Below are positions 1 to 7,184 of a DNA stretch of 11,109 nt, one piece after another. The translations under genes and the position numbers were made by a program. The notes beneath the pieces were generated by a model that was not told the origin of the DNA, did no database searches, and saw nothing but the letters and a program-made list of their open reading frames with translations. How positions within the stretch are numbered: the stretch's first letter is position 1; every line of letters starts with the position of its first letter. The stretch is from an uncultured Oscillospiraceae bacterium (GTDB taxonomy: Bacteria > Bacillota > Clostridia > Oscillospirales > Acutalibacteraceae), in contig CAJJPG010000059.1 of the NCBI GenBank assembly GCA_905193585.1, positions 1 to 11,109 of the forward strand, in the 5' to 3' direction.

Positions 1-39
1 CTGTGTTCGAAACGCTTTCGATGCCGTACAGGATCAACC
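1..39 (+). other. Abnormal mutL N-terminal stretch at window edge
   Basis: MutL proteins read roughly AAGEVVERPASVIKELVENS at this place. Here the match begins only at the codons for ASVIKEL (from base 40); the preceding 13 codons in the mutL frame do not fit. Reading bases 2-40 in the next frame and adding one base near position 40 would give a sequence ending in QPASVIKEL, closer to the family. A single-base deletion in this area, or unreliable sequence at a contig edge, would both explain it. I cannot choose between these from the window alone. Confidence 0.5.
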
Positions 40-1827
40 GCCTCGGTAATAAAGGAGCTTGTTGAGAATTCAATTGACGCGGGAGCGGATAACATAACGG
101 TTGAAATTCAACACGGCGGCATTACATATATGCGAATAACCGATAACGGCTGCGGAATAGCAAGCGGTGATGTTCCCACGGCGTTTTTGCGCCATGCCAC
201 AAGCAAAATTAAAAGCAGCGGCGATTTAAACGCAATAGGCACATTGGGCTTTCGCGGCGAGGCGCTTGCCGCAGTTTCCTCTGTGGCAAAGGTGGAAATG
301 TTTACAAAGCCTAAGAATTGCGACCTCGGCACGCACTACGAAATATACGGCGGGCAGGAAAATCTGTGCGAAGAAGCAGGCTGCCCCGACGGTACAACAA
401 TTGTTATACGCGATATATTTTACAACACGCCCGCGCGTATGAAGTTTCTTAAAAAGGATGTTTCCGAGGCGAACGCCGCCGCGGCGGTGGTGGAGCGCAT
501 AGCGCTTTCGCACCCCGAAATTGCCTTTAAGCTGATAAGGGACGGCAAGCAATCGCTTATGACCCCCGGCGACGGCAAGATAAATACCACCGTTTACAGC
601 GTTTTAGGTCGCGAATTTGCGGGAACGCTTATGGAGGTAGACGGCGGGCTTGACGGAATAGGCGTTAAGGGACTTACCTGCAAGCCTGTTTCGTGCAGAC
701 CTACGAGAAATTACCAGTTCGTGTTTTTAAACGGCAGACTTGTCCGCTCGGGTACGGTGACGGCGGCTGTTGAGCAGGCTTACAAAAACAGCGCAATGAT
801 AGGCAAATTCCCCGGATTTGTGCTATATCTGTCAGTTCCGCTTGATACGGTGGATGTAAATGTTCACCCCGCAAAAACCGAGGTGCGCTTTTCTGACGAA
901 CGCCGAATTTTTGACGCGGTGTATTCATCGGTTAAAAGCGCGCTTTCAAAAGGGGATACCCGCCCCGAGGTAAAGCTGAAGGAACCTGTATTTAACCCGT
1001 TTGAAAGAATGAGCACGGCACAGTACCGCCAGCAGCCAATCAGTAAACCAACGGTTGCCGAAGAAATATACAAGACGAAGCCGAGTTTACATAACATCCC
1101 TGAAACTGTAACGTTTAGAGACGCAAACTATAATCACGATAAAACAGAAAAAACAGTATATGTGCCTAAAGAGGTTGTTGAACCGCCGATTGCGCAAGCG
1201 GAAAAGCCGATTGTCCCCGAAAAGGTTGCGGTTGACATAATGCGAGAGGTCGAAGATGAAAAACCGCCTGTAACCTTGATAGGCGAGGCATTTTTAACCT
1301 ATATTATAGTGCAAATGGGGGAAAGCGTGTTTATGATAGATAAGCACGCGGCGCACGAGCGAATTTTATTCAACAAGCTGAAAAAAGAGCAAAAAACCGA
1401 AATGCAGGCGCTGCTTACCGCCGTTACTGTCTCCTTAACGAGAGAGGAATATAACGCCGTAATATCAAACACCGAAAAGCTCAGTAAAGCAGGCTTTGAG
1501 GTTGAAGATTTCGGAAATTCCTCTGTTAGGGTGTCAGCCGTTCCCGCGGCGCTTACAAAGGAGAATATACCATCGGTTATAAGCGAGCTTGCGGGCGACC
1601 TTTTAAAGGGCAAGGCACCTGATGCCGAAAGACTTGACGATATGTACCACACGGTAGCCTGCAAAGCAGCAATAAAGGCGGGCAGCAGGACAAGCCCGCT
1701 TGAAATGCAGAAATTAGCCGAAAGGGTGCTATATTCCGACGACGTTATGTACTGCCCGCACGGGCGGCCCGTTGCCTTTGAAATAAAGCGGCGCGAGCTG
1801 GAAAAGCAGTTCGGAAGAATACAATGA
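1..1827 (+). CDS. mutL: DNA mismatch repair protein MutL (5' partial)
   Basis: MutL is the GHKL-ATPase that couples MutS mismatch recognition to strand incision; in bacteria lacking MutH it is itself the nicking endonuclease. The frame is open from base 1 and has no start codon, so the gene begins upstream. An ATG at 130 is internal, because it would remove the first ATP-binding motif. Numbering from the first codon in the window: KELVENSIDAG at 18-28 (catalytic Glu and Mg-binding Asn), DNGCGI 48-53, GFRGEA 83-88, and NVHPAKTEVRF 287-297, which ends the N-terminal half. A variable linker spans about 320-420. The C-terminal dimerisation/endonuclease domain has DKHAAHERI at 447-455, ACKAAIKAG 553-561 and CPHGRP 585-590. 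The metal-site motifs are therefore largely present, but the usual DQHA is DKHA. The stop overlaps the miaA start (ATGA). Codons 1-13 do not resemble the family; see the separate entry. Confidence 0.96.
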   Translation: MCSKRFRCRTGSTASVIKELVENSIDAGADNITVEIQHGGITYMRITDNGCGIASGDVPTAFLRHATSKIKSSGDLNAIGTLGFRGEALAAVSSVAKVEMFTKPKNCDLGTHYEIYGGQENLCEEAGCPDGTTIVIRDIFYNTPARMKFLKKDVSEANAAAAVVERIALSHPEIAFKLIRDGKQSLMTPGDGKINTTVYSVLGREFAGTLMEVDGGLDGIGVKGLTCKPVSCRPTRNYQFVFLNGRLVRSGTVTAAVEQAYKNSAMIGKFPGFVLYLSVPLDTVDVNVHPAKTEVRFSDERRIFDAVYSSVKSALSKGDTRPEVKLKEPVFNPFERMSTAQYRQQPISKPTVAEEIYKTKPSLHNIPETVTFRDANYNHDKTEKTVYVPKEVVEPPIAQAEKPIVPEKVAVDIMREVEDEKPPVTLIGEAFLTYIIVQMGESVFMIDKHAAHERILFNKLKKEQKTEMQALLTAVTVSLTREEYNAVISNTEKLSKAGFEVEDFGNSSVRVSAVPAALTKENIPSVISELAGDLLKGKAPDAERLDDMYHTVACKAAIKAGSRTSPLEMQKLAERVLYSDDVMYCPHGRPVAFEIKRRELEKQFGRIQ

Positions 1828-2765
1828 GCAAAATTAAAACGGTTTTTGTGGCAGGTCCTACCGCCTCGGGTAAAACGGAGCTTGCAATAAAGCTTGCAAA
1901 GCGGTTTGACGGCGAGATTGTCTCGGCTGACTCTATGCAGATATATAAAGGTATTCACATAGCGTCCGCCGCGCCCGATACGGCTGAAATGCAGGGCATA
2001 CCGCACTATATGATTGAATTTTTAGAGCCGGGTGACAGCTTTTCGGTTGCGGAATATGTAAAAGCGGCGCGCGCGTATATAAAGGATATTGCAAGCCGCG
2101 GCAGGCTGCCTATTGTGGCGGGCGGAACGGGGCTTTATATAAATTCTCTTGCGGATAATATAAACTATATCGAGGAGAAAACGGACGAAAACCTGCGGCA
2201 CGAGATTGAAAAAAGGTTTGACAGCGTAGGCGCAGAGCAAATGCTGAAAGAGCTTAAAGAAATTGACCCCGAGACCGCCGAAAGGCTTAATTTAAACGAT
2301 AAAAAGCGCATAATACGCGCGTTTGAAGTATACAGGCTTACAGGCAGAACCATAACCGAGCAAAACGCGCTCTCAAAAACGGGCGAGGCTTTAATTGAAC
2401 CGTGTATTATAGGCATTACCTACCGCGACCGCGAAAAGCTGTATGATAGAATAAACCTAAGGGTAGATAAAATGATAGCCGCAGGGCTTATAGACGAGGC
2501 AAAAGCGGCGCTTGAAAACACTGCGGGCGGCGCATATCAGGCAATAGGCCACAAGGAGCTGAGCGGTTATATTTCGGGCGAACTTACTTTAGAGGAAGCC
2601 GCAGAAAACCTTAAAAGACAAACAAGAAGATACGCCAAGCGCCAGCTTACATGGTTCAGGCGGGACGAAAGAATTAACCGGATATACGCCGATGAAACTG
2701 ACGACGTATTCGCGTGCGCTGCGGAAACGGTAGAGAAATTTTTAAGAACGGAGGAAACCGATTGA
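1824..2765 (+). CDS. miaA: tRNA dimethylallyltransferase MiaA
   Basis: MiaA transfers the dimethylallyl group of DMAPP to N6 of adenosine 37 in tRNAs that read UNN codons; MiaB usually thiomethylates it afterwards. The 313-residue length is normal for the family. The P-loop GPTASGKT lies at residues 11-18, the substrate-recognition segment SADSMQIYKG at 34-43 (D36 is the catalytic Asp position), IPHYMIEFLEP at 59-69 and GGTGLY at 100-105. The C-terminal AIGHKEL and RRYAKRQLTWFR segments also fit. The segment usually reading GTAKPT is ASAAPD here, a local variation. The ATG at 1824 overlaps the mutL stop by four bases, with a modest GGAAG site at 1813-1817, so translation is probably coupled to mutL. 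mutL-miaA adjacency is common in bacteria, but the hfq gene that often follows miaA is absent here. Confidence 0.97.
   Translation: MSKIKTVFVAGPTASGKTELAIKLAKRFDGEIVSADSMQIYKGIHIASAAPDTAEMQGIPHYMIEFLEPGDSFSVAEYVKAARAYIKDIASRGRLPIVAGGTGLYINSLADNINYIEEKTDENLRHEIEKRFDSVGAEQMLKELKEIDPETAERLNLNDKKRIIRAFEVYRLTGRTITEQNALSKTGEALIEPCIIGITYRDREKLYDRINLRVDKMIAAGLIDEAKAALENTAGGAYQAIGHKELSGYISGELTLEEAAENLKRQTRRYAKRQLTWFRRDERINRIYADETDDVFACAAETVEKFLRTEETD
2750..2754 (+). promoter_or_regulatory. Ribosome binding site setting the TTG start of the HlyD-like gene
   Basis: GGAGG lies inside the end of miaA, seven bases before the TTG at 2762. An in-frame GTG exists at 2714 but has no comparable site and would add a polar stretch in front of the hydrophobic anchor. 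The TTG is therefore preferred; it overlaps the miaA stop as TTGA. Confidence 0.8.
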
Positions 2766-3967
2766 AAAGCGAAAAGGTACTTAAATTTTTTGTTGTGCTG
2801 CTTATAGCGGTTTTTTTCGTTCATCAGGCGGCAGCGGCGGTATATAAGCCTATAAGCACCGAAAGCGCATCCTACTACACCGCGGCGGACGGGCTTAATA
2901 TAACGGGGCTTATTATAAGAAACGAAACGCTTGTAAAATCGCAAAGCGGCGGCGTTATGCACTTTATAGCGTCCGATGGCAGCCGCGTTGCAAAGGACGG
3001 CGTTATAGCCAATATTTACGATAACGAATCGGCCTCAATAACACTCACCAATATTGACAGCGTAAACACCAAGATTACCGATATTGAAGAAATGCTGAGC
3101 TACAACGATTTAGAGGCGGCTGACCTTGATATGATAAACAGCAGGGTGCAGAAAAGCCTTGACAGTATGATCGTAAGCGTTTCGGGCGGAAAATTCAACG
3201 GCTATTCTGAGTGTAAAGAAAACCTGCTTTCATCACTTAACCGCAGGCAGATAGCAATGGGCGAAACGGCTGATTTTTCTTCGCAGCTTGCAGCATTAAA
3301 ATCCGAGCTTGCCTCGCTTTCGGCTTCCTTGCCGGCGGCAAAGGGCACAATTAAGGCGGAAAAATCGGGCTATTTTGTTTCCAAAACAGACGGGTACGAG
3401 CAAACGCTTACTACTGATATTTTAGATACGTTCACCCCCGAAAAACTTGACTCCGTAAAGGCGGAGCAAACCACGACGGACATTATAGGGAAAATAGTTT
3501 CCGATTACGAGTGGTATATTGCAGCGAAGGTGAGTATTAACGAATCGCTTAAATATAAAGAGGGCGACAGCCTTATAATTTACACCTCGGTTAAATCATA
3601 CCCGCAAATGCCGGTAACGGTTAAAAAAATAAATATTTCGGAAAGTTCTTCATCCGCCGTGCTGATTTTTGAGTGCAGCGATATGAACAGCGAGTTAGCC
3701 TCAATGCGCTCTGGTCCTATGACGGTGGTTAAAAAGGAATACAGCGGGCTTAAGGTGCCCAAAAACGCCCTGCGCGTGGTTGACTCAAAGCGCGGCGTTT
3801 ATGTGCTTACGGGCATGCAGATAAAATTTGTTAAGGTAAATGTGCTTTTTTCAAACGACAGCTATATAATCTGCGAAAAACAGACCGAGGACGAAAATGT
3901 GTTAAGACTTTACGACGAGGTTGTGACAAGGGGGAAAAATCTTTATGACGGAAAAATTGTCGGTTAG
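2762..3967 (+). CDS. HlyD-like membrane-anchored adaptor protein, partner unknown
   Basis: The 401-residue product from the TTG start has an N-terminal hydrophobic segment (about residues 8-26), best read as a single membrane anchor with the rest outside the cell. After it come a lipoyl-like half-motif (about 63-90, around GGVMHF and GVIANIYD), a helical section (about 100-190), a second half-motif (about 196-212, KAEKSGYFVSK), a beta-rich section (about 245-325) and a C-terminal VPKNAL...GVYVL...LRLYDEVVTRGKNLYDG pattern. This is the domain order of HlyD/membrane-fusion adaptors of efflux and secretion systems. The helical hairpin is short. No ABC or RND partner lies in the window. The gene overlaps miaA by four bases and yggS by 23, so it is built into the operon. 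Similar HlyD-like proteins beside yggS-sepF in Clostridia are known to me only as uncharacterised. Family assignment is moderate and function is open; a cell-envelope or division role is inferred from position only. Confidence 0.75.
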   Translation: MKSEKVLKFFVVLLIAVFFVHQAAAAVYKPISTESASYYTAADGLNITGLIIRNETLVKSQSGGVMHFIASDGSRVAKDGVIANIYDNESASITLTNIDSVNTKITDIEEMLSYNDLEAADLDMINSRVQKSLDSMIVSVSGGKFNGYSECKENLLSSLNRRQIAMGETADFSSQLAALKSELASLSASLPAAKGTIKAEKSGYFVSKTDGYEQTLTTDILDTFTPEKLDSVKAEQTTTDIIGKIVSDYEWYIAAKVSINESLKYKEGDSLIIYTSVKSYPQMPVTVKKINISESSSSAVLIFECSDMNSELASMRSGPMTVVKKEYSGLKVPKNALRVVDSKRGVYVLTGMQIKFVKVNVLFSNDSYIICEKQTEDENVLRLYDEVVTRGKNLYDGKIVG

Positions 3968-4655
3968 CGAGCTTACTGAAAACTATAATGCCGTTAAAAA
4001 ACGGTTATCGGCAGCCTTGCAAAAAGCGGGCAGACCCGAAAACGCCGTAACGCTGCTTGCTGCCACAAAAACGGTTGACCCCGAAACCATAAACCGTGCA
4101 ATAGAGCTTGGAATTACCCACATAGGGGAAAACAGGGTGCAGGAGCTGCTCTCGAAAAACGGGCTTATAAAGCCTGTGCACAATCACTTTATCGGGCATT
4201 TGCAGACCAACAAGGTTAAGAATATAATTGATAAGGTGGAAATGATAGAGTCGGTTCATTCAGAAAAGCTTGCCGCCGAAATTTCAAAGCAAGCCTGCAA
4301 GGCGGGTATTACAATGGATATATTGCTTGAAGTGAATATAGGAAACGAAGAAAGCAAATCCGGCTTTGCGCCCGAGGAAACCGAGCAGGCGGTAAGAAAA
4401 ATTGCGGAAATGCCAGGAATTTCGGTAAAAGGGCTTATGGCAATACCGCCGGTTGACCCTTTGTATGAGAATACGAGAAAATATTTCCGTAATATGTATA
4501 AACTGTTTATTGACATTGGAGCCAAAAACATAGATAATAGTAGTATGAGCGTTTTGTCGATGGGAATGTCGAATGATTTCGATATTGCGGCGGAAGAAGG
4601 TGCGATGATAGTTCGCGTGGGAACCGCGCTTTTCGGTAAACGCATTTACAAATAA
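3945..4655 (+). CDS. yggS: YggS/YlmE-family PLP-binding homeostasis protein
   Basis: This is a cytoplasmic, single-domain, alanine-racemase-fold protein that binds pyridoxal 5'-phosphate and maintains B6 vitamer and amino-acid balance; no enzymatic activity is established for the family. The 236-residue length is typical. The PLP lysine is in LLAATKTV (K42). Other family motifs are GENRVQEL, HFIGHLQTNKVK, LLEVNIGNEESKSGF, GLMAIPP and the C-terminal LSMGMSNDFDIA...VRVGTALFG. The ATG at 3945 is preceded by AAGGGGG (3928-3934, spacing 10) and lies within the end of the HlyD-like gene, suggesting coupling. It corresponds to ylmE of the Bacillus ylm cluster and sits in the expected place directly before sepF. 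Confidence 0.96.
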   Translation: MTEKLSVSELTENYNAVKKRLSAALQKAGRPENAVTLLAATKTVDPETINRAIELGITHIGENRVQELLSKNGLIKPVHNHFIGHLQTNKVKNIIDKVEMIESVHSEKLAAEISKQACKAGITMDILLEVNIGNEESKSGFAPEETEQAVRKIAEMPGISVKGLMAIPPVDPLYENTRKYFRNMYKLFIDIGAKNIDNSSMSVLSMGMSNDFDIAAEEGAMIVRVGTALFGKRIYK

Positions 4656-4675
4656 AAATATAAGGAGCGGAAAAA

Positions 4676-5158
4676 ATGGGATTTTTTGATAGCATAAAAA
4701 ATATTATGAGCATCCCCGAGGAAGACGATTACGATGAGGAAATAGAAGATGTTGAGGAGGAAAAACCTGCCGAGCGCCGCAAGCCTGTGCAGCATGAGCC
4801 GGCGGCAGCACCTCAGCGCCGTGAGCCCGCACCGCGTGTAGTGGGCGGCGGAAAGGCTAAGACCCTAAACTTTAATCAATCACAAATGCAGGTGGTTTTG
4901 GTTAAGCCCGACCGCTTTGAGGATGTAACCTCAATAGCCGACCACTTAAACGCAAAAAAAACGGTAGTGCTTAATTTAGAGGCTGCCAACCGCGATGTTT
5001 CCCGAAGAATAATTGACTTTTTAAGCGGTGTTGCTTATGCCAATAACGGGAATATACGCAAGGTTGCAAACAGCACCTTTATAATCGTCCCGACCGACGT
5101 TGACGTGATGGGCGAGCTTATGCTTGACGATTTTGACGAAAGCAAGATGTACTTTTAA
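4676..5158 (+). CDS. sepF: Cell division protein SepF
   Basis: SepF is a membrane-binding partner of FtsZ that tethers Z-rings and supports septum formation in Gram-positive bacteria. The 160-residue protein has the expected three parts: an N-terminal amphipathic membrane-binding helix (about 1-12, MGFFDSIKNIM), a charged and Pro/Ala-rich linker (about 14-62, with an acidic run then an Arg/Pro section), and the globular SepF core (about 68-145, from VVLVKPDRFEDV through NLEAANRDVSRRIIDFLSG to FIIVPTDVDV). AAGGAG at 4662-4667 is eight bases before the ATG. The stop is shared with the ylmH start (TAATG). Its neighbours yggS, ylmH and divIVA are the standard ylm division cluster. Confidence 0.97.
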   Translation: MGFFDSIKNIMSIPEEDDYDEEIEDVEEEKPAERRKPVQHEPAAAPQRREPAPRVVGGGKAKTLNFNQSQMQVVLVKPDRFEDVTSIADHLNAKKTVVLNLEAANRDVSRRIIDFLSGVAYANNGNIRKVANSTFIIVPTDVDVMGELMLDDFDESKMYF

Positions 5159-5910
5159 TGGACGCAGAGCTGCTCCCGGCAAGAATTAACGATACCGCAG
5201 AGCTTTGCGAAAAAACCTGCACACCGAAATTTTTGGGCTTTTTAACCTCGGCAGAAGCCGCCCTGGCGCGGAACATTTTAAAAAATGCGCGGGTAAGAAA
5301 CGATTTTTTCGGCGGCTATGAGGGGGCTGAGCGGGTAATACTCGGCTGCTTTCCCGATTGGGCGGAGGATTTTCCTTACCCTATATCGCCGCTTACCGTT
5401 TCTTTCAGAAAGGCGGATGTGCTTTCCCACCGCGATATTTTGGGCAGCCTTATGGCGCTCGGCATTAAGCGCGAGACTGTTGGGGATATTTTGATTGAAG
5501 AGGGCAGAGCCGTTGCTTTTGTGAGCGACGATGTTAAAGAGTATATTTTAAATCAGGTAGAAAAAATCGGCAGAGTAGGGGTTAATATAACCGAGGGCTG
5601 TACGTTTCCGCTGCCCGAGGGCGATAAATTAGAGGAATTTAACGTCACTGCCGCATCCGACCGGATTGACTGCGTTGCGGCGGCTTTATGCGGGCTTTCA
5701 CGTTCAAAGGTTTGCGAGCTGATAGCGGCGGGGCTTATAACGGTTAATTCCGTTCCCGTTTCAAAGCCCACAAAAAGCGTTGCGGCGGGGGATGTTATAT
5801 CCGTCAGGGGAAAGGGCAGATATATTGCGGTCTCACTTGACGGCAGGACTAAAAAGGACAGAATTGTAATAAAATATAAAAAGTATATTCAGGAGGTAAA
5901 GAAATGTTAA
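5158..5910 (+). CDS. ylmH: YlmH, S4-domain RNA-binding protein of the division cluster
   Basis: YlmH-family proteins have a conserved N-terminal region and a C-terminal S4 RNA-binding domain. In Bacillus subtilis YlmH acts in ribosome-associated quality control on stalled 50S subunits; a division role has also been suggested from its gene location. The 250 residues show FFGGYEGAER (50-59), LSHRDILGSLMALGIKRETVGDI (89-111), and an S4 domain at about 165-225 (SDRIDCVAAALCGLSRSKV...LITVNSVPV). A lysine-rich tail follows. The start codon overlaps the sepF stop by one base and has only a weak upstream site, so translation likely depends on sepF. ylmG, normally between sepF and ylmH in Bacillus, is missing. 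Confidence 0.95.
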   Translation: MDAELLPARINDTAELCEKTCTPKFLGFLTSAEAALARNILKNARVRNDFFGGYEGAERVILGCFPDWAEDFPYPISPLTVSFRKADVLSHRDILGSLMALGIKRETVGDILIEEGRAVAFVSDDVKEYILNQVEKIGRVGVNITEGCTFPLPEGDKLEEFNVTAASDRIDCVAAALCGLSRSKVCELIAAGLITVNSVPVSKPTKSVAAGDVISVRGKGRYIAVSLDGRTKKDRIVIKYKKYIQEVKKC

Positions 5911-6665
5911 GCGTTGCCGAAATAAGGAATGTAAAATTCACAAAGGCTATGGGCGGCTACAAGCAGGAGGAGGTAGATGTTCTTCTTGACAGAATAGAGG
6001 CGGACTACATACAGTTCGAGCGCGCCTTTAAGGAATACAAGGCGAAAATCGACTCTATGAATAAGGAAATAGAGACTCTTAAAAGCTCGCAGAACAGTAT
6101 TCAGAACGTACTGTTAAGCGCCCAGAAGCTTGCCGACCAGATAGTGGACGAGGCAAAGCAGAAGAGCGAAGAGATAATAAACAACGCCCAGTCTAATATA
6201 GAGGTGATGACCGCACGCGAAAAAGAGCTTGCAACCGCCTTTGAATTAAAGGCGCAGGAGCGTAAAAACAACCTCCAAAAAGAGCTTGACGATATGGTTA
6301 AAACCGCGCAGATAAAGGCTGACAGTATGAAGGCTGCGGCAGAAGACAGCGTTGCGCGCCAGCAGCTGCTTTACGATAAGCTGAAAATGGAAATGTCCGC
6401 TTTCAAGGCGGCGCTTTCCGCAAAATATAAAGAGCACCTTGAAATGCTCAAAACCCTGCCCGACACAGCGCCTATGGACCCCAAAAGAATGGCTGAGGTA
6501 GTAGCTGCGGCGGTTGATAAAGCGCCCTCGCCTGAGAACTTTATAAAAGCCGAGGCAAAAGCGGCAGAGCCTGTAAGGGCAGAAGAAAACACGGCTGAAA
6601 AGGCTGAAAAGCCTGCGGGCTTTAAGGTTGCCGAATCAGGCGAAAAGGCTGAAACAGAGGAATAA
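5904..6665 (+). CDS. divIVA: DivIVA-family polarity/septum protein
   Basis: DivIVA proteins bind negatively curved membrane at septa and poles and recruit partners for division, chromosome segregation or wall growth. The 253-residue product begins with the family's N-terminal domain (about 1-60: VAEIRNVKFTKAMGGYKQEE, then VDVLLDRIEADY), followed by a long coiled coil (about 40-180) and an Ala/Glu/Lys-rich low-complexity tail (about 210-253). In the B. subtilis protein a Phe-Arg pair just before GY inserts into the membrane; here that place reads Met-Gly, so the arginine is missing. AGGAGGT at 5891-5897, six bases before the ATG, is the strongest ribosome binding site within the cluster, consistent with high structural-protein output. 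The gene overlaps the end of ylmH by seven bases. Confidence 0.94.
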   Translation: MLSVAEIRNVKFTKAMGGYKQEEVDVLLDRIEADYIQFERAFKEYKAKIDSMNKEIETLKSSQNSIQNVLLSAQKLADQIVDEAKQKSEEIINNAQSNIEVMTAREKELATAFELKAQERKNNLQKELDDMVKTAQIKADSMKAAAEDSVARQQLLYDKLKMEMSAFKAALSAKYKEHLEMLKTLPDTAPMDPKRMAEVVAAAVDKAPSPENFIKAEAKAAEPVRAEENTAEKAEKPAGFKVAESGEKAETEE

Positions 6666-6672
6666 TTTTTTC

Positions 6673-6678
6673 AGGGGG
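6673..6678 (+). promoter_or_regulatory. Ribosome binding site setting the TTG start of lspA
   Basis: AGGGGG lies eight bases upstream of the TTG at 6687 in the short gap after divIVA. The next methionine codons are inside conserved transmembrane regions, so TTG is the sensible start. Confidence 0.7.
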
Positions 6679-6686
6679 CTGACCTT

Positions 6687-7184
6687 TTGCTTTCTTATAT
6701 ATTGGCTGTAGTCAGCGCTGTGCTTTTGCTCGGCGCCGACCAGCTTACAAAATATTTGGTTTCCGCAGGGTTTACGCTCGGCGAGCGCCGCGAGTTTTTA
6801 AATGGGTTTATAGACCTTACTTACATTCATAACCGCGGCGGCGCATGGGGCTTGCTTTACGGCAAAACCTATATTTTAATTCCGATAACCGTTATTGTAA
6901 TGGCGGTTTGCATAATTCTTTATAAAAAATACGGCAAGAAAAACAAGCTGCTTTTTTGGGCTATTATGCTTGTGCTCTCGGGCGGAATAGGCAATATGAT
7001 AGACCGCGTATTCAGGGACGGCAACGTTATTGATTTTCTGCATTTCGAGTTCTTTCCGTCGTTCCCCGTTTTCAATGTTGCCGATTGCGCAATAGTTGTA
7101 GGCGCGGGGCTTTTAATACTTTATTTTCTTATAGATTCGGTTAAGGAATCAAAGCGGAAAAGCGCGGAAAAAACCGATGAATAA
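6687..7184 (+). CDS. lspA: Lipoprotein signal peptidase (signal peptidase II)
   Basis: LspA is the integral membrane aspartyl protease that cleaves the signal peptide of prolipoproteins after Lgt has attached diacylglycerol to the lipobox cysteine. The 165-residue length is normal. Four hydrophobic segments are visible (about 3-17, 62-79, 88-106 and 133-150). Conserved boxes are GADQLTKYLV (16-25), HNRGGAWGLL (48-57), GGIGNMIDRV (99-108), GNVIDF (112-117) and FNVADCAIVVG (129-139). The catalytic pair is inferred to be D116 and D133. A Lys/Ser/Glu tail ends the protein. Translation starts at TTG; the last eight bases overlap the next gene. lspA followed by an RluD-type gene is a common bacterial pair and matches lspA-ylyB in Bacillus. 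Confidence 0.97.
   Translation: MLSYILAVVSAVLLLGADQLTKYLVSAGFTLGERREFLNGFIDLTYIHNRGGAWGLLYGKTYILIPITVIVMAVCIILYKKYGKKNKLLFWAIMLVLSGGIGNMIDRVFRDGNVIDFLHFEFFPSFPVFNVADCAIVVGAGLLILYFLIDSVKESKRKSAEKTDE

Noticed and set aside
130..132. ATG at 130 as the mutL start
   Set aside because: It would delete the KELVENS ATP-binding motif, which is encoded in frame upstream.
1299..2006. A 235-codon open frame on the minus strand
   Set aside because: It lies opposite the 3' half of mutL and the start of miaA, both strongly supported, and its translation has no recognisable domain.
2714..2761. Upstream GTG start for the HlyD-like gene
   Set aside because: It lacks a good ribosome binding site and lies deep in miaA; the TTG at 2762 has GGAGG at ideal spacing and places the membrane anchor at the N-terminus.
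2480..5740. Recurring GGGCTTAT words through several genes
   Set aside because: They encode Gly-Leu-Ile/Met in frame with the preferred CTT leucine codon, so they reflect codon usage rather than a functional repeat.
6570..6662. Repetitive-looking Ala/Glu/Lys coding stretch at the divIVA 3' end as a DNA repeat
   Set aside because: It is low-complexity protein tail coding without exact repeat units; such tails are usual in DivIVA proteins.
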